DNA of 64,000 bases from Tessaracoccus flavus (lineage in GTDB: Bacteria > Actinomycetota > Actinomycetes > Propionibacteriales > Propionibacteriaceae): positions 2,108,001 through 2,172,000 of the forward strand of contig NZ_CP019605.1 in assembly GCF_001997295.1 (NCBI RefSeq). The letters run 5' to 3'. How positions within the stretch are numbered: the stretch's first letter is position 1; every line of letters starts with the position of its first letter. A program made the translations under genes and the position numbers. Below the pieces are notes generated by a model. The model saw only the letters and a program-made list of their open reading frames with translations, did not search any database and was not told where the DNA came from. Below, piece after piece: positions 18,216-30,661 of this stretch.

Positions 18216-19769
18216 CTACTCCCACTCGATGGTGGCTGGGGGCTTGCTGGTGATGTCGAGCACCACCCGGTTGACATCGGGGCACTCGTTGGTGATGCGG
18301 CTCGAGATCCTCTCCAGCAAGTCGTGCGGGAGGCGCGCCCAGTCCGCCGTCATGGCGTCGTCGGAGACCACCGGCCGCAGCACAATCGGGTGGCCGTACG
18401 TGCGTCCGTCGCCCTGGACGCCCACCGATCTGACGTCGGCCAACAGCACGACGGGGAACTGCCAGATGTCCCTCTCCATCTTTGCCTCGGCGACCTCATG
18501 ACGGGCGATCGCGTCAGCCTGGCGCAGGATCTCGAGCCTCTCCTGCGTCACCTCACCGATGATGCGGATCCCCAGCCCAGGTCCGGGGAACGGGTGGCGC
18601 CAGACCATCGCCTCGGGCAGCCCGAGTTCCTCCCCCACGGCACGCACCTCGTCCTTGAACATGTGGCGGAGCGGCTCGATGAGGGTGAATTGCAGGTCGT
18701 CCGGCAGGCCTCCCACATTGTGGTGGCTCTTGATGTTGGCCGTCCCCTCGCCGCCGCCCGACTCCACCACGTCGGGGTAGAGGGTGCCTTGGACGAGGAA
18801 GTCGATTCCACGTTCGCCGGCGAGTTCGCGGGCCTGCGCTTCGAACGTCCTGATGAACTCGCGCCCGATGATCTTGCGCTTCTCCTCGGGATCGGTGACC
18901 CCCTTGAGCGCCGCCAGGAACCGCTCGCGCTCGTCCGCCACGACGAGCTCGACCCCCGTCGCCGCGACGAAGTCGTTCTTGACCTGCTCAGCCTCGCCCT
19001 CGCGCAGCAGGCCGTGGTCGACGAACACGCAGGTTAGCTGGGCCCCGATGGCCCTCTGCACCAGCGCCGCGGCCACGGCCGAGTCGACACCTCCGGAGAG
19101 TGCGCACAGCACACGACGATCACCGACCGTCATGCGAACCGCGTCGATGGCTTCGGTGACCATGTGTTCCGCAGTCCAGTCGGGCGTCAGCGAGGCGATG
19201 TTGAAGAGGAAGTGCTCGAGCACCTGCTGGCCCCACTGCGAGTGCAGCACCTCAGGGTGCCACTGGAGACCCGCCAGCCTGCGGCTGACGTCCTCGAAGG
19301 CCGCGACTGGGGCCCCTGCGGTGCGGGCGAGCACCGTGAAACCCTTCGGAGCCCGGCTCACCGAGTCCCCGTGGCTCATCCAGACGTTGAGTGTGTTGGG
19401 CAGGCTCTGCAGCAGGCAGCCGCCCTGGGTGATGGACAGCGATGTGCGGCCGTACTCACGCTGCCCGGTCTTGGCCACGGTGCCGCCGAGCGCCTGAGCC
19501 ATCGCCTGGAACCCGTAACAGATCCCCAGGACGGGCACGCCCGCCTCGAACAGCTGGGGGTCGACGGTGGGCGCGCCGGGGTCGTACACGGAGGCCGGGC
19601 CGCCGGACAGGATGATCGCGGAGGGCTGCCGCGCGAGGATCTCCTCGACGCCGGCCTTCGAGCTGATGATCTCGGAGTAGACGTTGGCTTCCCGGACCCG
19701 ACGGGCGATGAGTTGGGCGTACTGGGCGCCGTAATCGACGACGAGGACGAGATCGTGCTGGGCAGTCAT
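18216..19769 (-). CDS. guaA: GMP synthase (glutamine-hydrolysing)
   Basis: Converts XMP to GMP using glutamine and ATP; 517 residues. The N-terminal class I glutamine amidotransferase domain shows [17 protein letters not shown] (nucleophile Cys) and [14 protein letters not shown] (catalytic His). The ATP-pyrophosphatase domain has the P-loop [16 protein letters not shown], and the C-terminal dimerisation domain ends KPPATIEWE. The ATG at 19769 has no ribosome site; TAGACT at 19777-19782 lies seven bases upstream, consistent with a leaderless mRNA. It works with guaB encoded about 4 kb away. Confidence 0.97.
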   Translation of the reverse strand: MTAQHDLVLVVDYGAQYAQLIARRVREANVYSEIISSKAGVEEILARQPSAIILSGGPASVYDPGAPTVDPQLFEAGVPVLGICYGFQAMAQALGGTVAKTGQREYGRTSLSITQGGCLLQSLPNTLNVWMSHGDSVSRAPKGFTVLARTAGAPVAAFEDVSRRLAGLQWHPEVLHSQWGQQVLEHFLFNIASLTPDWTAEHMVTEAIDAVRMTVGDRRVLCALSGGVDSAVAAALVQRAIGAQLTCVFVDHGLLREGEAEQVKNDFVAATGVELVVADERERFLAALKGVTDPEEKRKIIGREFIRTFEAQARELAGERGIDFLVQGTLYPDVVESGGGEGTANIKSHHNVGGLPDDLQFTLIEPLRHMFKDEVRAVGEELGLPEAMVWRHPFPGPGLGIRIIGEVTQERLEILRQADAIARHEVAEAKMERDIWQFPVVLLADVRSVGVQGDGRTYGHPIVLRPVVSDDAMTADWARLPHDLLERISSRITNECPDVNRVVLDITSKPPATIEWE

Positions 19770-19929
19770 GCGCGCGAGTCTATTGCGCCATCCCTGCGCA
19801 GCCCGAATCCGACCGCCCGTGACTGATCAAAGCCGCGGTGGGCACTTGGGATCACCCCGGCCCCAACCATGTGCAGACCAATATCGACGGATCGGGAATA
19901 TCTGGCCTGATCGGGTGGTTGCCCCGAGC

Positions 19930-20859
19930 ATGAACATCTTTCCTGATATCACGGCCACAGTCGGCCGCACCCCGCTGGTCAAGCTCAACCGCATCGCGGG
20001 CGATAACGCCACAGTCCTAGCCAAGCTCGAGTCCTTCAACCCGGCCGCCTCCGTCAAGGACCGCATCGGTGTCGCGATCATCGACGCAGCCGTCGCCTCT
20101 GGGGAACTGCAGCCCGGGGGAACCATCGTCGAGGGAACGTCGGGCAACACGGGGATCGCGCTGGCGATGGTGGGGGCCGCCCGCGGCTACAAGGTGGTCC
20201 TGACCATGCCGGAGACCATGTCGGTGGAGCGCCGCGCACTGCTGCGCGCGTACGGGGCCGAGTTGGTGCTCACCCCAGGGCCCGCGGGCATGCGTGGTGC
20301 CGTGGAGAAGGCCGAGGAGATCGCCGCTGAGCGTGGCGGCATTCTGGCCCGCCAGTTCGCGAACCAGGCCAACGTCGACATCCATCGCTCGACCACCGCC
20401 GAGGAGATCTGGCAGGACACCGACGGCACCGTCGACATCTTCGTTGCAGGCATCGGCACCGGCGGCACCATCTCGGGTGTCGGCCAGGTCCTCAAGGAGC
20501 GCAAGCCGGAGGTCCAGATCGTCGCGGTCGAGCCGCAGGAATCCGCGATCCTGTCCGGGAACGCCCCCGGTCCCCACAAGATCCAGGGCATCGGCGCGAA
20601 CTTCATCCCCGAGATCCTCGACCGCGGCGTCATCGACGAGGTGCTGCCCCGGAACATCGATCAGTCCGTCGACTTCGCTCGCCGGTCCGCCACCGAGGAG
20701 GGCGTCCTCGTCGGGCTCTCCTCCGGAGCCGCGCTCTCGGCTGCGATCGAGGTGGCCAACCGCCCGGAAAACGCGGGCAAGACCATCGTGGTGCTGCTCG
20801 CGAGCTTCGGCGAGCGCTACCTCTCCACGGTCCTTTTCGAGGGCCTCGCGGACCAGTGA
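19930..20859 (+). CDS. cysK: Cysteine synthase A (O-acetylserine sulfhydrylase)
   Basis: PLP enzyme making cysteine from O-acetylserine and sulfide. ATG 19930 gives 309 residues, the normal length, starting [20 protein letters not shown]. The PLP lysine lies in AASVKDRIG, the substrate loop is [12 protein letters not shown], and the phosphate-binding glycines are [12 protein letters not shown]. The longer frame upstream from 19768 lacks family similarity. No serine acetyltransferase lies next to it in this window. A strong terminator follows. Confidence 0.95.
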   Translation: MNIFPDITATVGRTPLVKLNRIAGDNATVLAKLESFNPAASVKDRIGVAIIDAAVASGELQPGGTIVEGTSGNTGIALAMVGAARGYKVVLTMPETMSVERRALLRAYGAELVLTPGPAGMRGAVEKAEEIAAERGGILARQFANQANVDIHRSTTAEEIWQDTDGTVDIFVAGIGTGGTISGVGQVLKERKPEVQIVAVEPQESAILSGNAPGPHKIQGIGANFIPEILDRGVIDEVLPRNIDQSVDFARRSATEEGVLVGLSSGAALSAAIEVANRPENAGKTIVVLLASFGERYLSTVLFEGLADQ

Positions 20860-20865
20860 CCCCCA

Positions 20866-20900
20866 CCGATGGCGCCCGGAGCTCGGCCGGGCGCCATCGG
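20866..20900 (+). terminator. Rho-independent-like terminator after cysK
   Basis: CCGATGGCGCCCGG at 20866-20879, a 7-base loop, and the perfect complement at 20887-20900. No clear T-run follows, but the 14-bp GC stem right after the stop fits a terminator. Confidence 0.75.
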
Positions 20901-20938
20901 CATGCCTGGCCCTCCTACTTCCGAAGTAGGCTGCACTC

Positions 20939-21337
20939 ATGCGCATCGTCATCACCGGAGCCAGCGGCAAAGCCGGCCAGGCCACGCTCCGCCACTTCGC
21001 CGAGTTGCCCCACTACGACGTCCTCGGCACCGATCTGGCACCCCGACCTGCCTGGTACGCGGGAGACTTCCTCCGCGCCGACCTCGCCGAGTACGGCGAA
21101 GCGGTGGACGTCCTCAGTGGCGCGGACGCCGTCGTCCACCACGCGAACAATCCCCGCCGGCGGGATCTACACCGACTCCTTGATGTGCCGACCCGAGAGG
21201 CCCTCGCCGTGACCCACCCCGGGATCACGGTGCCGGACCACGTCTCGGAGTTCGGCACGCTGCTGTCCAACTCGGCCGCGAAGGACGCGCTGGGGTTTGC
21301 CCCGCAGCACTCCTGGCGCCACGAGGTGCACGGGTGA
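20939..21337 (+). pseudogene. Decayed NAD-dependent epimerase/dehydratase
   Basis: An open frame of 132 codons remains, but it is not an intact gene. The start encodes a Rossmann fold (MRIVITGASGKAGQATLRHF, then GADAVVHHAN). At about 21149 the family continuation (I-P-A-G-G-I-Y-T-D-S) is found in another frame, as if one A had been inserted at AACAATCCCC. The frame then resumes with the family C-terminus (PTREALA, EFGTLLSNSAAKDALGFAP, SWR). About 150-170 residues of the usual 300 are missing from the middle. A leaderless-type promoter (TAGGCT, six bases, ATG) is intact, and the stop overlaps the globin start by four bases (GTGA), so the remnant may survive as a coupled leader. Confidence 0.75.
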
Positions 21338-21714
21338 CGCAACAGCCGTTCTACGACCGGGTCGGAGGCGCCGCCACGTTTGAGAGGCTCGTGGCGAGGT
21401 TCTACGAGGGCGTCGCGTCCGACCCTCCGCTGCGCGCGCTCTACCCGGAGGACGACCTTGGCCCGGCCGCAGACCGGCTGCGGATGTTTCTTGAGCAGTA
21501 CTGGGGCGGGCCCAAGACCTATCAGGAGCAGCGCGGTCATCCGCGGCTGCGCATGCGGCACTTCGACTACGCCGTGACTCCTGCGCAGCGCGACCGCTGG
21601 GTGCACCACATGCTGGTTGCGGTGGAAAGCCTGGGCCTGGATCCTGCTGACGCCGAGACGATGCGCGAGTACCTCGTCCGCGCAGCGGATTTCCTGGTCA
21701 ACGCCGACGACTGA
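21334..21714 (+). CDS. Group II truncated haemoglobin
   Basis: A 126-residue 2-on-2 globin of the trHbO type. Group II marks are visible: PFYDRVGG near the start, Tyr in RFYEGV (B10, residue 24), Tyr at LRALYPED (CD1, residue 37), QYWGGP, proximal His 76 in RMRHFDYA and Trp 89 in DRWVHHM (G8). Such globins bind O2 and NO and are linked to redox protection. Its GTG start lies in the GTGA overlap with the decayed epimerase, so its translation may depend on reading of that remnant. Confidence 0.93.
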   Translation: MTQQPFYDRVGGAATFERLVARFYEGVASDPPLRALYPEDDLGPAADRLRMFLEQYWGGPKTYQEQRGHPRLRMRHFDYAVTPAQRDRWVHHMLVAVESLGLDPADAETMREYLVRAADFLVNADD

Positions 21715-21748
21715 CAGGCGGCGCACCAGCCTCCTATCGCCGTCGACG

Positions 21749-21950
21749 ACGCCAACGGGCGACACGGAACGCCAACCGAACGCGGACAACGCCAACCGCT
21801 CTCCGATCACGCCCGTGAGACTCAGCAACGCCCGCGATGTCTCGCGGGCGTCGCTGAACCTTGTCGGCGTTTGGCCTAGTCCGTTGGCGTTTCGGGCTCT
21901 TGGTTGGCGTTGTGCGCCGTTGGTTGGCGTGTCCTCAGCTGAGTCGGCGA
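21749..21950. repeat. Palindromic 20-bp-pitch word array with central hairpin, copy A
   Basis: Left arm: ACGCCAAC at 21749, 21769 and 21789, and ACGCCCGT at 21809. Centre: a 10-bp perfect stem at 21828-21837 and 21842-21851 (ACGCCCGCGA, loop TGTC), extended outward by GC pairs after one mismatch. Right arm: GTCGGCGT at 21863; GTTGGCGT at 21883, 21903 and 21923; GTCGGCGA at 21943. The arms mirror each other exactly about 21839.5, and three pairs are perfect reverse complements. The 12-bp spacers do not match each other. A 20-bp pitch is not a codon multiple, so this is not coding. It fills the gap between the convergent globin and chorismate mutase genes and ends three bases before the latter's stop codon. 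Function unknown; protein-binding array or structured RNA are both possible. Confidence 0.85.
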
Positions 21951-21953
21951 TCG

Positions 21954-22247
21954 TTAGTTCTGCTCGGCCGCGATCTGCTCGTGGTGGCGGACGACCTCCC
22001 GCACGATGAAGGTCAGGAACTTCTCGGCCAACTCAGGATCCAGGTCCGCTTCGACGGCGAGAGCGCGCAGCCGGGCGATCTGATGCGCCTCGCGCTGGGG
22101 ATCAGCGGGCGGCAGCCCGGCCGTCGCCTTCAACTGGCCGACCCGCTGGGTCACCTTGAAGCGCTCCGCGAGCAGGTGGATCAACGCCGAGTCCATGTTG
22201 TCGATGCTGCCACGCAGGCGTTTCAGCTCAGCTTCTGCCTCGTCCAT
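21954..22247 (-). CDS. Chorismate mutase, AroQ type
   Basis: A 97-residue all-helical protein converting chorismate to prephenate for phenylalanine and tyrosine synthesis. The AroQ signature is present: LRGSIDNMDSALIHLLAERF with the active-site Arg near the start, VGQLKA with the active-site Lys, and PADPQREAHQIARLR. The length fits the single-domain family. It sits 16 bases after guaB3 on the same strand and may share its transcript. Confidence 0.92.
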   Translation of the reverse strand: MDEAEAELKRLRGSIDNMDSALIHLLAERFKVTQRVGQLKATAGLPPADPQREAHQIARLRALAVEADLDPELAEKFLTFIVREVVRHHEQIAAEQN

Positions 22248-22263
22248 CGGGGCCCCTCAGGTG

Positions 22264-23364
22264 TCAGTGGAGGATCAGATCGATCCGCTGGAAACTCTTG
22301 ATGTCGGTGTAACCGGTCAGAGCCATCGCCTTGCGTAGCCCACCGGCCAGGTTCATCGTGCCGTCGGGCACTCTCGACGGCCCGAGGACAACCTCCTCGA
22401 GGGTGCCCACCTGGTCGAAGAACGAGCGCTCACCGCGCGGCAGGCGAGGATGCCACGCCTCGCTCCCCCAGTGCCACCCTCGACCCGGAGCTTCAGTGGC
22501 TCGGGCCAGCGGAGAGCCGACCATGACCGCATCCGCGCCCGAAGCGATGGCTTTGGCGATGTCGCCCGAACGGCCGACGGCCCCATCGGCGAGGATGTGG
22601 ACGTAGCGGCCGCCCGACTCCTCGAGGTAGTCACGGCGCGCCTCGGCGACGTCGGCGACGGCCGAGGCCATCGGGACCTCGATGCCCAGCACCGACGCCG
22701 TCGTGTGCGTGGCCCCGCCGCCGAAGCCGACGAGGACGCCCGCGGCGCCCGACCGCATCAGGTGCAGCGCGGCGCGGTACGTCGCCACGCCGCCGACGAG
22801 CACGGGCACGTCGAACCGGTAGATGAAGTCCTTGAGGTTGAGGGTCTCCTCCCCTCCCACGTGTTCGGCCGACACCGTGGTGCCGCGGATCACGAAGAAG
22901 TCCATCCCCGCCTGCTCCAGCACCGGGGCGAACTCCAGGGTGCGCGCCGGAGACAGTGAGCCCGCGACCGGGACGCCGGCGTTGCGGATCTCGGCCAACC
23001 GGTCGCGGATCAGCTCGGGTTTGACCGGCTCGGCGTAGATCTCCTGCATGCGCCGAGTGGCGGTGACCTGGTCACACTGCTGGGTCAGCAACTCGTACTG
23101 CGGCTGCGGATCCTCGTACCGCGTCCACAGCCCCTCGAGGTTCAGCACGCCGAGCCCGCCCAGTTCCCCCATCCGGATGGCTGTGGCCGGAGACATCACC
23201 GAGTCCATGGGGGCAGCGACGATCGGCACCTCGAAGGAGACGGCGTCGATCTTCCAGGTGAGATCCACCTCGTCGTCGCTGCGGGTGCGGCGCGTCGGCG
23301 CGATGGCGACATCGTCGAAGCTGTAGGCGTGGCTAGCCCGCTTGCTGCGTCCAAGCTCGTACAT
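22264..23364 (-). CDS. guaB3: GuaB3 family IMP dehydrogenase-related protein
   Basis: A 366-residue TIM-barrel protein related to IMP dehydrogenase but without CBS domains. It opens with SYSFDDVAIAPTRRTR-like sequence (residues 13-28) and VPIVAAPMDSVMSP, typical of the actinobacterial GuaB3 branch. It lacks the IMPDH active-site loop GSICTTR found in the neighbour, so dehydrogenase activity on IMP is uncertain; members have been annotated as IMPDH-like or GMP reductase-like. It follows guaB by 14 bases, in one operon. Confidence 0.9.
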   Translation of the reverse strand: MYELGRSKRASHAYSFDDVAIAPTRRTRSDDEVDLTWKIDAVSFEVPIVAAPMDSVMSPATAIRMGELGGLGVLNLEGLWTRYEDPQPQYELLTQQCDQVTATRRMQEIYAEPVKPELIRDRLAEIRNAGVPVAGSLSPARTLEFAPVLEQAGMDFFVIRGTTVSAEHVGGEETLNLKDFIYRFDVPVLVGGVATYRAALHLMRSGAAGVLVGFGGGATHTTASVLGIEVPMASAVADVAEARRDYLEESGGRYVHILADGAVGRSGDIAKAIASGADAVMVGSPLARATEAPGRGWHWGSEAWHPRLPRGERSFFDQVGTLEEVVLGPSRVPDGTMNLAGGLRKAMALTGYTDIKSFQRIDLILH

Positions 23365-23378
23365 GGATGGCGTCCTTT

Positions 23379-24947
<1,569 letters not shown>

Positions 24948-24957
24948 TCAGCGCTGC

Positions 24958-27900
24958 TCAGCCGCAACCATCGGGAGCGTCCACGCTCGGTGCGAGGTGA
25001 CCCCATTCGTGCGAGGTCAGGCTCTGCCCGACCGCGGCGCACACCCGCTCGACCGCGACGTCGACGTCGAGGGGCCATGTGTGGATGCCCTCGTCATCGG
25101 TGAGGAAGATCAGCTCGCCCTCGTCGAAGACAAGCTGCGACACCGACCCGCGGCCCGGTCTGAGGGTGACGGCCTGCTCCAGACCCTCGTCCCGGACGTA
25201 CCACAGCTCGATCCGGCCGTCGACGAGTCCGGCCGCCAGCAGCTCGCCGTCCTCGGCCAGGGCCAGCGACGAAATCCCCGAATGAAGCTCCGTGTCCGTG
25301 GCAGCCACTGCAGGTCGGGCGGGATCCGTGACATCCACCGCCAGGATGTAGCCGGCGTCGGTCCCCAGGAAGAGCCGGTCACCGGACGGATCCCACGCAA
25401 GGGTGATCGCGGCCCCGGTGGACGGCACCTCGACCTCCCCCAGCTTGTCGAGGGTCTCGGCATTCCAGATCACCAGTCGGGTCGAATCCTCACTCATGGC
25501 GGCGAACATCGGCTCGGCGGGATGCCAGCCCATCGCCAGAGTGGACCAGGTGCTGAAGGACCCGGCCACCCTCCAGCCCAGGTCGTCGCGCTCGAGCACG
25601 AGCGCCTCGGGAACGGAGGCCTTCGCGAAGAGCGCTCGGCGGCCGTCCGGGCTCCCGCCCATGAAGTAGGCGTTGCCCGGCCCGATGTCGGTCAGCGTCG
25701 GCTGCCCGTCTCGGGTGAGGTCCCAGGTGGCGAGCGTGCCGTCGCCGACCCAGAGCGTGAGTGTCTCGTCCGAGGCATGGATGACGGTGGAGTCGGTCTG
25801 CGCGCCGTCCGGCAGGTCGAACTCCCTTTCCAACTCTCCGTCCATGTCGAACACGCGGGCGGTCTCCCCGAAGTACTTGACGATCCGCTCGCCTGCGACG
25901 CCGGCGGGCTGCCGTGTGTCGCTTCCCTCGATCAACAGACCCGAGTACCGCTCGGGCCAGACCCGCACGGTGCCGTCGAGGCTGCCCGTGACGACCCTGC
26001 CCTCGACGAACCCGATCCCGGTGACGGTACTGGGCACGACGAAGCTGCCAAGGCGGGAGCCGTCCCGATCGAGCACCGTGACGTCTCCGGTGCCGGAACC
26101 GACGACGATGCGATCCTCTGTGACGGCGACGCTGTGGAGCGCCAGCGGGCCGAACTCCAGCGCCGTGACCAGTTCCAGACCGGTGGGTCGGGCCGTAAGC
26201 AGCGTCGTCGTGCCTCCCCCGCCCACGGCAACCAGCGACGTTCCCTCAGGGTCGAATACCGCTTTGTTCACCCAGCGTGACAACGCCACCGCGGGCAGTT
26301 CCTCACCGTCGGACGTCCAGTGGGCCAAAATCAGATCGGATCCGGCCACCACCGATCCGTCGGCGGGGCTCACCGCCAGCGCCTGGACCGCCGCCCCCGA
26401 CGGGTGGGACCACGCTTCAAGCCTGGCCTCGGGATCGCCGAGATCCATCCGCCGCACGGTGCCGTCGATCATGCCGAAGTAGGCGGCGCCGTCGCCGAGA
26501 GCCGCGGAGTACGCGACCGAGTCCCCACCGACCTCCCCGAGCCGGCGGGGCTCGTCGCCAGTGACATCCCAGACGCTCGCCGTGCCCTGGCCCGCGACGG
26601 CCAGGAACTCGCGCCCCTGGTCGAGCGAAAAGGCGAGGCCGAAGAGCTGCCCGTCCACCACCGTGAACTGTGCAGCGGGGGCGGCGAACTGGCCGTTGCG
26701 CCACACCCGCACGACACCGTCGGACGACGAGCTCGCCACGAGCGCGCTGCCGGGAGCCGACTCCACGCGCACCGTTCCGGCCGGCCCCAGGATCCGCGTC
26801 GGGACCTGTTCTCCAGCTGACTTGAGCACCGCGGCCCGCGCCTCCATCGTGTCGGAGAGGCGATGCGCCGCCACGCTCACCTGGGCTGCGACGTTGCGGT
26901 CACCCCTGCGCATCTCCTCCGCCACGAGCGCCAACTGCCTCGACTGCGCCTCTGCCTTGGCGAGTTCGGCCTCGGAGCTGACCTGCTCGAGCCGTGCGGC
27001 GGAGGACACGGCGATGATGAGCAGCACGGTGACGATCGCACCGAGCGCCGTGATGAGCGCATTCAGCCGCCGGAGTTTCCGGATCTCCCCGGCGTGCGCC
27101 GCGGCGCGCTCGCCCTCCTTGGCCCGGCTGGCGTCGAGGAAGTCCTGCTCCAGGTGGTTGAGTGCCATGCCGTGCGCGGCCGGTTCGAGCGCGGCCACGG
27201 GGACCAGGGTGTCGGGGTCCCGACCCGACTCCTCCCAGACCTCGGCCGCCTTGCTGAGCCGGCGTCTGAGCAACAGCGCGTCCCGGGCCTCCTCGGCCCA
27301 GGAGCGCAGCCGACCCCATTGGCGAAGCAGTGCTGAGTGGCTGACGACCAGGGACGAGCCCGTGATGCTCAACAGGCGCGCGGACAGGAAGCGGTCGACG
27401 AACGCCAGGTCCTCCTCCGCGATCGCCGACATGTCGATGGACCTGCGTTCGAATCCGTCGGCGCTGACCTGGACGAGGGAGAGCAGCAGTGCGCGGATGC
27501 GCTCCTGCTCCTCGGCTGACGAATCCGCGAACACTTCTTCCGCGAGGTGCTCAAGGCCGCCCCAGAGCCCCCCGGTCTCCACGTAATCCTCCACAGTGAC
27601 GCTCTGCCCCGAGGCGTGGTCCCACGCACGGAAGAGCGCATTGGAGAGCAGGGGCAGCACCGACGCCGGCGGCGGCCCATAGCGCCGGAGGTCCTGCTGG
27701 AGCAGCGCCACGAGGGCCTCGTCCACGGGGCGTCCGCTGCGTTGGGCCGGGAGGCGGATGATCTGGGCAAACTCCTGCTCGGTCAAGGGGCCGAGCAGTA
27801 CCGGGGCGGACAGGGCGGCCTGGAGCCGCCGATCGCTGAGGGCGTGTCCGTACGCGTCTGCAACCATGCCGATCACCGTCGTCACGTTGGCCGGTAACGC

Positions 27901-28527
27901 ATCGAGGGCCGCGAGCACCCCCTCCCGGTGCGCTTCGTCCGCGTTGCGCAGGACTTCGAAGTGGTCGACGATCAGGAGGGTCGGGGTGTCCCCCGGTACC
28001 CATTCGGTCACCTGCTGGGCGCTGAGCGTGACACAGGCGAACTCCGCGAGGCGACCGCCGCCCCGGCATTCGATCCCCACCAGGCCCGCGTTGAGCAGGG
28101 AGGTCTTCCCGGCTCCGGACAGGCCGACGACCGCCACAATCCTCGCCCCTCCGGCGGTCTGGACGGCCCGCACCTTGTCCACCAGGTCATCCAAGGCCCG
28201 CTCCCGGCCGAAATAGCGCTCAGCATCGTCGGCGGCGTACGGCTGGATGCCCTGATAGGGGTTGGTGCCCACCAACCCGCCTCCACGAAGCCCGTCCAGC
28301 ACCCTGAGCCAGGCGTCCGACTCGTCACCGAGCCCCAGCTCGTGAAGGAGCACCACGAACTGATCCTGAAGCGCCAGCGTCGGCAGGTGGCGGCCGTCGA
28401 ACCACCCCTGCAGCGTTGAGGGAGGAAGGCCGACTCGGCGCGCGGCCGCACGCAGCGACAGTCCATGGCGCACCCGCGCCTCACGCAGCGCTGAGGCGAA
28501 ACCCTGTCGCGTGGAAGGAGCCGTCAC
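24958..28527 (-). CDS. HTH-STAND NTPase-WD40 repeat protein with membrane helix
   Basis: A 1189-residue signal-transduction ATPase. Order: XRE-type helix-turn-helix (about 10-65; LSLRAAARRVGLPPSTLQGW), linker with GTNPYQGIQPYAADDAERYFGRE typical of nSTAND1 proteins, NTPase (Walker A GLSGAGKT at 135-142, Walker B LLIVDHFE at 184-191), winged-helix region to about 470, one membrane helix (about 489-509), a short coiled coil and a WD40-type beta-propeller (about 575-1165). GTG 28527 has TACCGT six bases upstream, so the mRNA is probably leaderless. STAND proteins act as ligand-triggered switches, and some related ones defend against phage. No defence gene lies nearby, so the role here is open. 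Confidence 0.82.
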   Translation of the reverse strand: MTAPSTRQGFASALREARVRHGLSLRAAARRVGLPPSTLQGWFDGRHLPTLALQDQFVVLLHELGLGDESDAWLRVLDGLRGGGLVGTNPYQGIQPYAADDAERYFGRERALDDLVDKVRAVQTAGGARIVAVVGLSGAGKTSLLNAGLVGIECRGGGRLAEFACVTLSAQQVTEWVPGDTPTLLIVDHFEVLRNADEAHREGVLAALDALPANVTTVIGMVADAYGHALSDRRLQAALSAPVLLGPLTEQEFAQIIRLPAQRSGRPVDEALVALLQQDLRRYGPPPASVLPLLSNALFRAWDHASGQSVTVEDYVETGGLWGGLEHLAEEVFADSSAEEQERIRALLLSLVQVSADGFERRSIDMSAIAEEDLAFVDRFLSARLLSITGSSLVVSHSALLRQWGRLRSWAEEARDALLLRRRLSKAAEVWEESGRDPDTLVPVAALEPAAHGMALNHLEQDFLDASRAKEGERAAAHAGEIRKLRRLNALITALGAIVTVLLIIAVSSAARLEQVSSEAELAKAEAQSRQLALVAEEMRRGDRNVAAQVSVAAHRLSDTMEARAAVLKSAGEQVPTRILGPAGTVRVESAPGSALVASSSSDGVVRVWRNGQFAAPAAQFTVVDGQLFGLAFSLDQGREFLAVAGQGTASVWDVTGDEPRRLGEVGGDSVAYSAALGDGAAYFGMIDGTVRRMDLGDPEARLEAWSHPSGAAVQALAVSPADGSVVAGSDLILAHWTSDGEELPAVALSRWVNKAVFDPEGTSLVAVGGGGTTTLLTARPTGLELVTALEFGPLALHSVAVTEDRIVVGSGTGDVTVLDRDGSRLGSFVVPSTVTGIGFVEGRVVTGSLDGTVRVWPERYSGLLIEGSDTRQPAGVAGERIVKYFGETARVFDMDGELEREFDLPDGAQTDSTVIHASDETLTLWVGDGTLATWDLTRDGQPTLTDIGPGNAYFMGGSPDGRRALFAKASVPEALVLERDDLGWRVAGSFSTWSTLAMGWHPAEPMFAAMSEDSTRLVIWNAETLDKLGEVEVPSTGAAITLAWDPSGDRLFLGTDAGYILAVDVTDPARPAVAATDTELHSGISSLALAEDGELLAAGLVDGRIELWYVRDEGLEQAVTLRPGRGSVSQLVFDEGELIFLTDDEGIHTWPLDVDVAVERVCAAVGQSLTSHEWGHLAPSVDAPDGCG

Positions 28528-28590
28528 AGCGCAACGGTAGCAACCGCCCGACTCGCCGCCGGAACCGGGCGCGGTTGCCCCTCACAGACA

Positions 28591-28625
28591 AAGAGCCCCA
28601 CCCGGATGGTCCGGGCGGGGCTCTT
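28591..28625. terminator. Rho-independent terminator after groEL
   Basis: AAGAGCCCC-A-CCCGG, loop ATGGT, CCGGG-C-GGGGCTCTT: a 14-bp stem with one mismatch, 17 bases past the groEL stop. On the minus strand it ends with a T-containing tail. Confidence 0.85.
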
Positions 28626-28641
28626 CAGCTCAACTGACGGG

Positions 28642-30240
<1,599 letters not shown>

Positions 30241-30275
30241 TCAGTCGGGGGCGGCGGGTGGCCGACCCCCGTCGA

Positions 30276-30572
30276 TTACTTGGAGACTACGGCGAGGATG
30301 TCGCGGGCGTTCAGGAGCAGGTACTCCTGGCCGTCGTACTTGACCTCGGTGCCGCCGTACTTGGAGAAGATGACGACGTCGCCCTCGGCAACGTCGAGGG
30401 GAACGCGGTTGCCCTTGTCATCGATGCGGCCGGGGCCGGTGGCGATGACCTTGCCCTCCTGGGGCTTCTCCTTCGCGGTGTCCGGGATGTAGATGCCCGA
30501 CGCCGTCTGGGTGGTGGCCTCGAGGGGCTGGATGAGGATGCGGTCCTCGAGCGGCTTGATCGTGGTTGCCAC
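30276..30572 (-). CDS. groES: Co-chaperonin GroES (Hsp10)
   Basis: The 98-residue lid of the GroEL chamber. The GTG at 30572 ([18 protein letters not shown]) has AAAGG eight bases upstream and gives the normal family length; the frame extends three codons further to 30581 without support. The mobile loop ([19 protein letters not shown]) and the C-terminal [17 protein letters not shown] are conserved. First gene of the heat-shock operon groES-groEL. Confidence 0.96.
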   Translation of the reverse strand: MATTIKPLEDRILIQPLEATTQTASGIYIPDTAKEKPQEGKVIATGPGRIDDKGNRVPLDVAEGDVVIFSKYGGTEVKYDGQEYLLLNARDILAVVSK

Positions 30573-30661
30573 GTTCAACACCTTTCTTGTCTTATCCGGC
30601 AGAGCCGGCGGATCTCGTCTGGTTCAGGTGGCCGTGCGTCGTCGCGGGTGCCGCTCGGCCG

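Noticed and set aside
19870..19929. A direct repeat GATCGGG before cysK as a sulfur-regulator operator
   Set aside because: Two short copies 12 bases apart are not enough to support an operator, and they do not match a known cysteine-regulator consensus.
21749..21950. A CRISPR-like or integron attC reading of the 20-bp arrays
   Set aside because: The repeats are only 8 bp, the spacers are 12 bp, the orientation inverts at the centre, and no cas or integrase gene is nearby.
24958..28527. A phage-defence island around the STAND protein
   Set aside because: The neighbours are guaB and groES-groEL, all housekeeping, with no nuclease, toxin, methyltransferase or integrase next to it.
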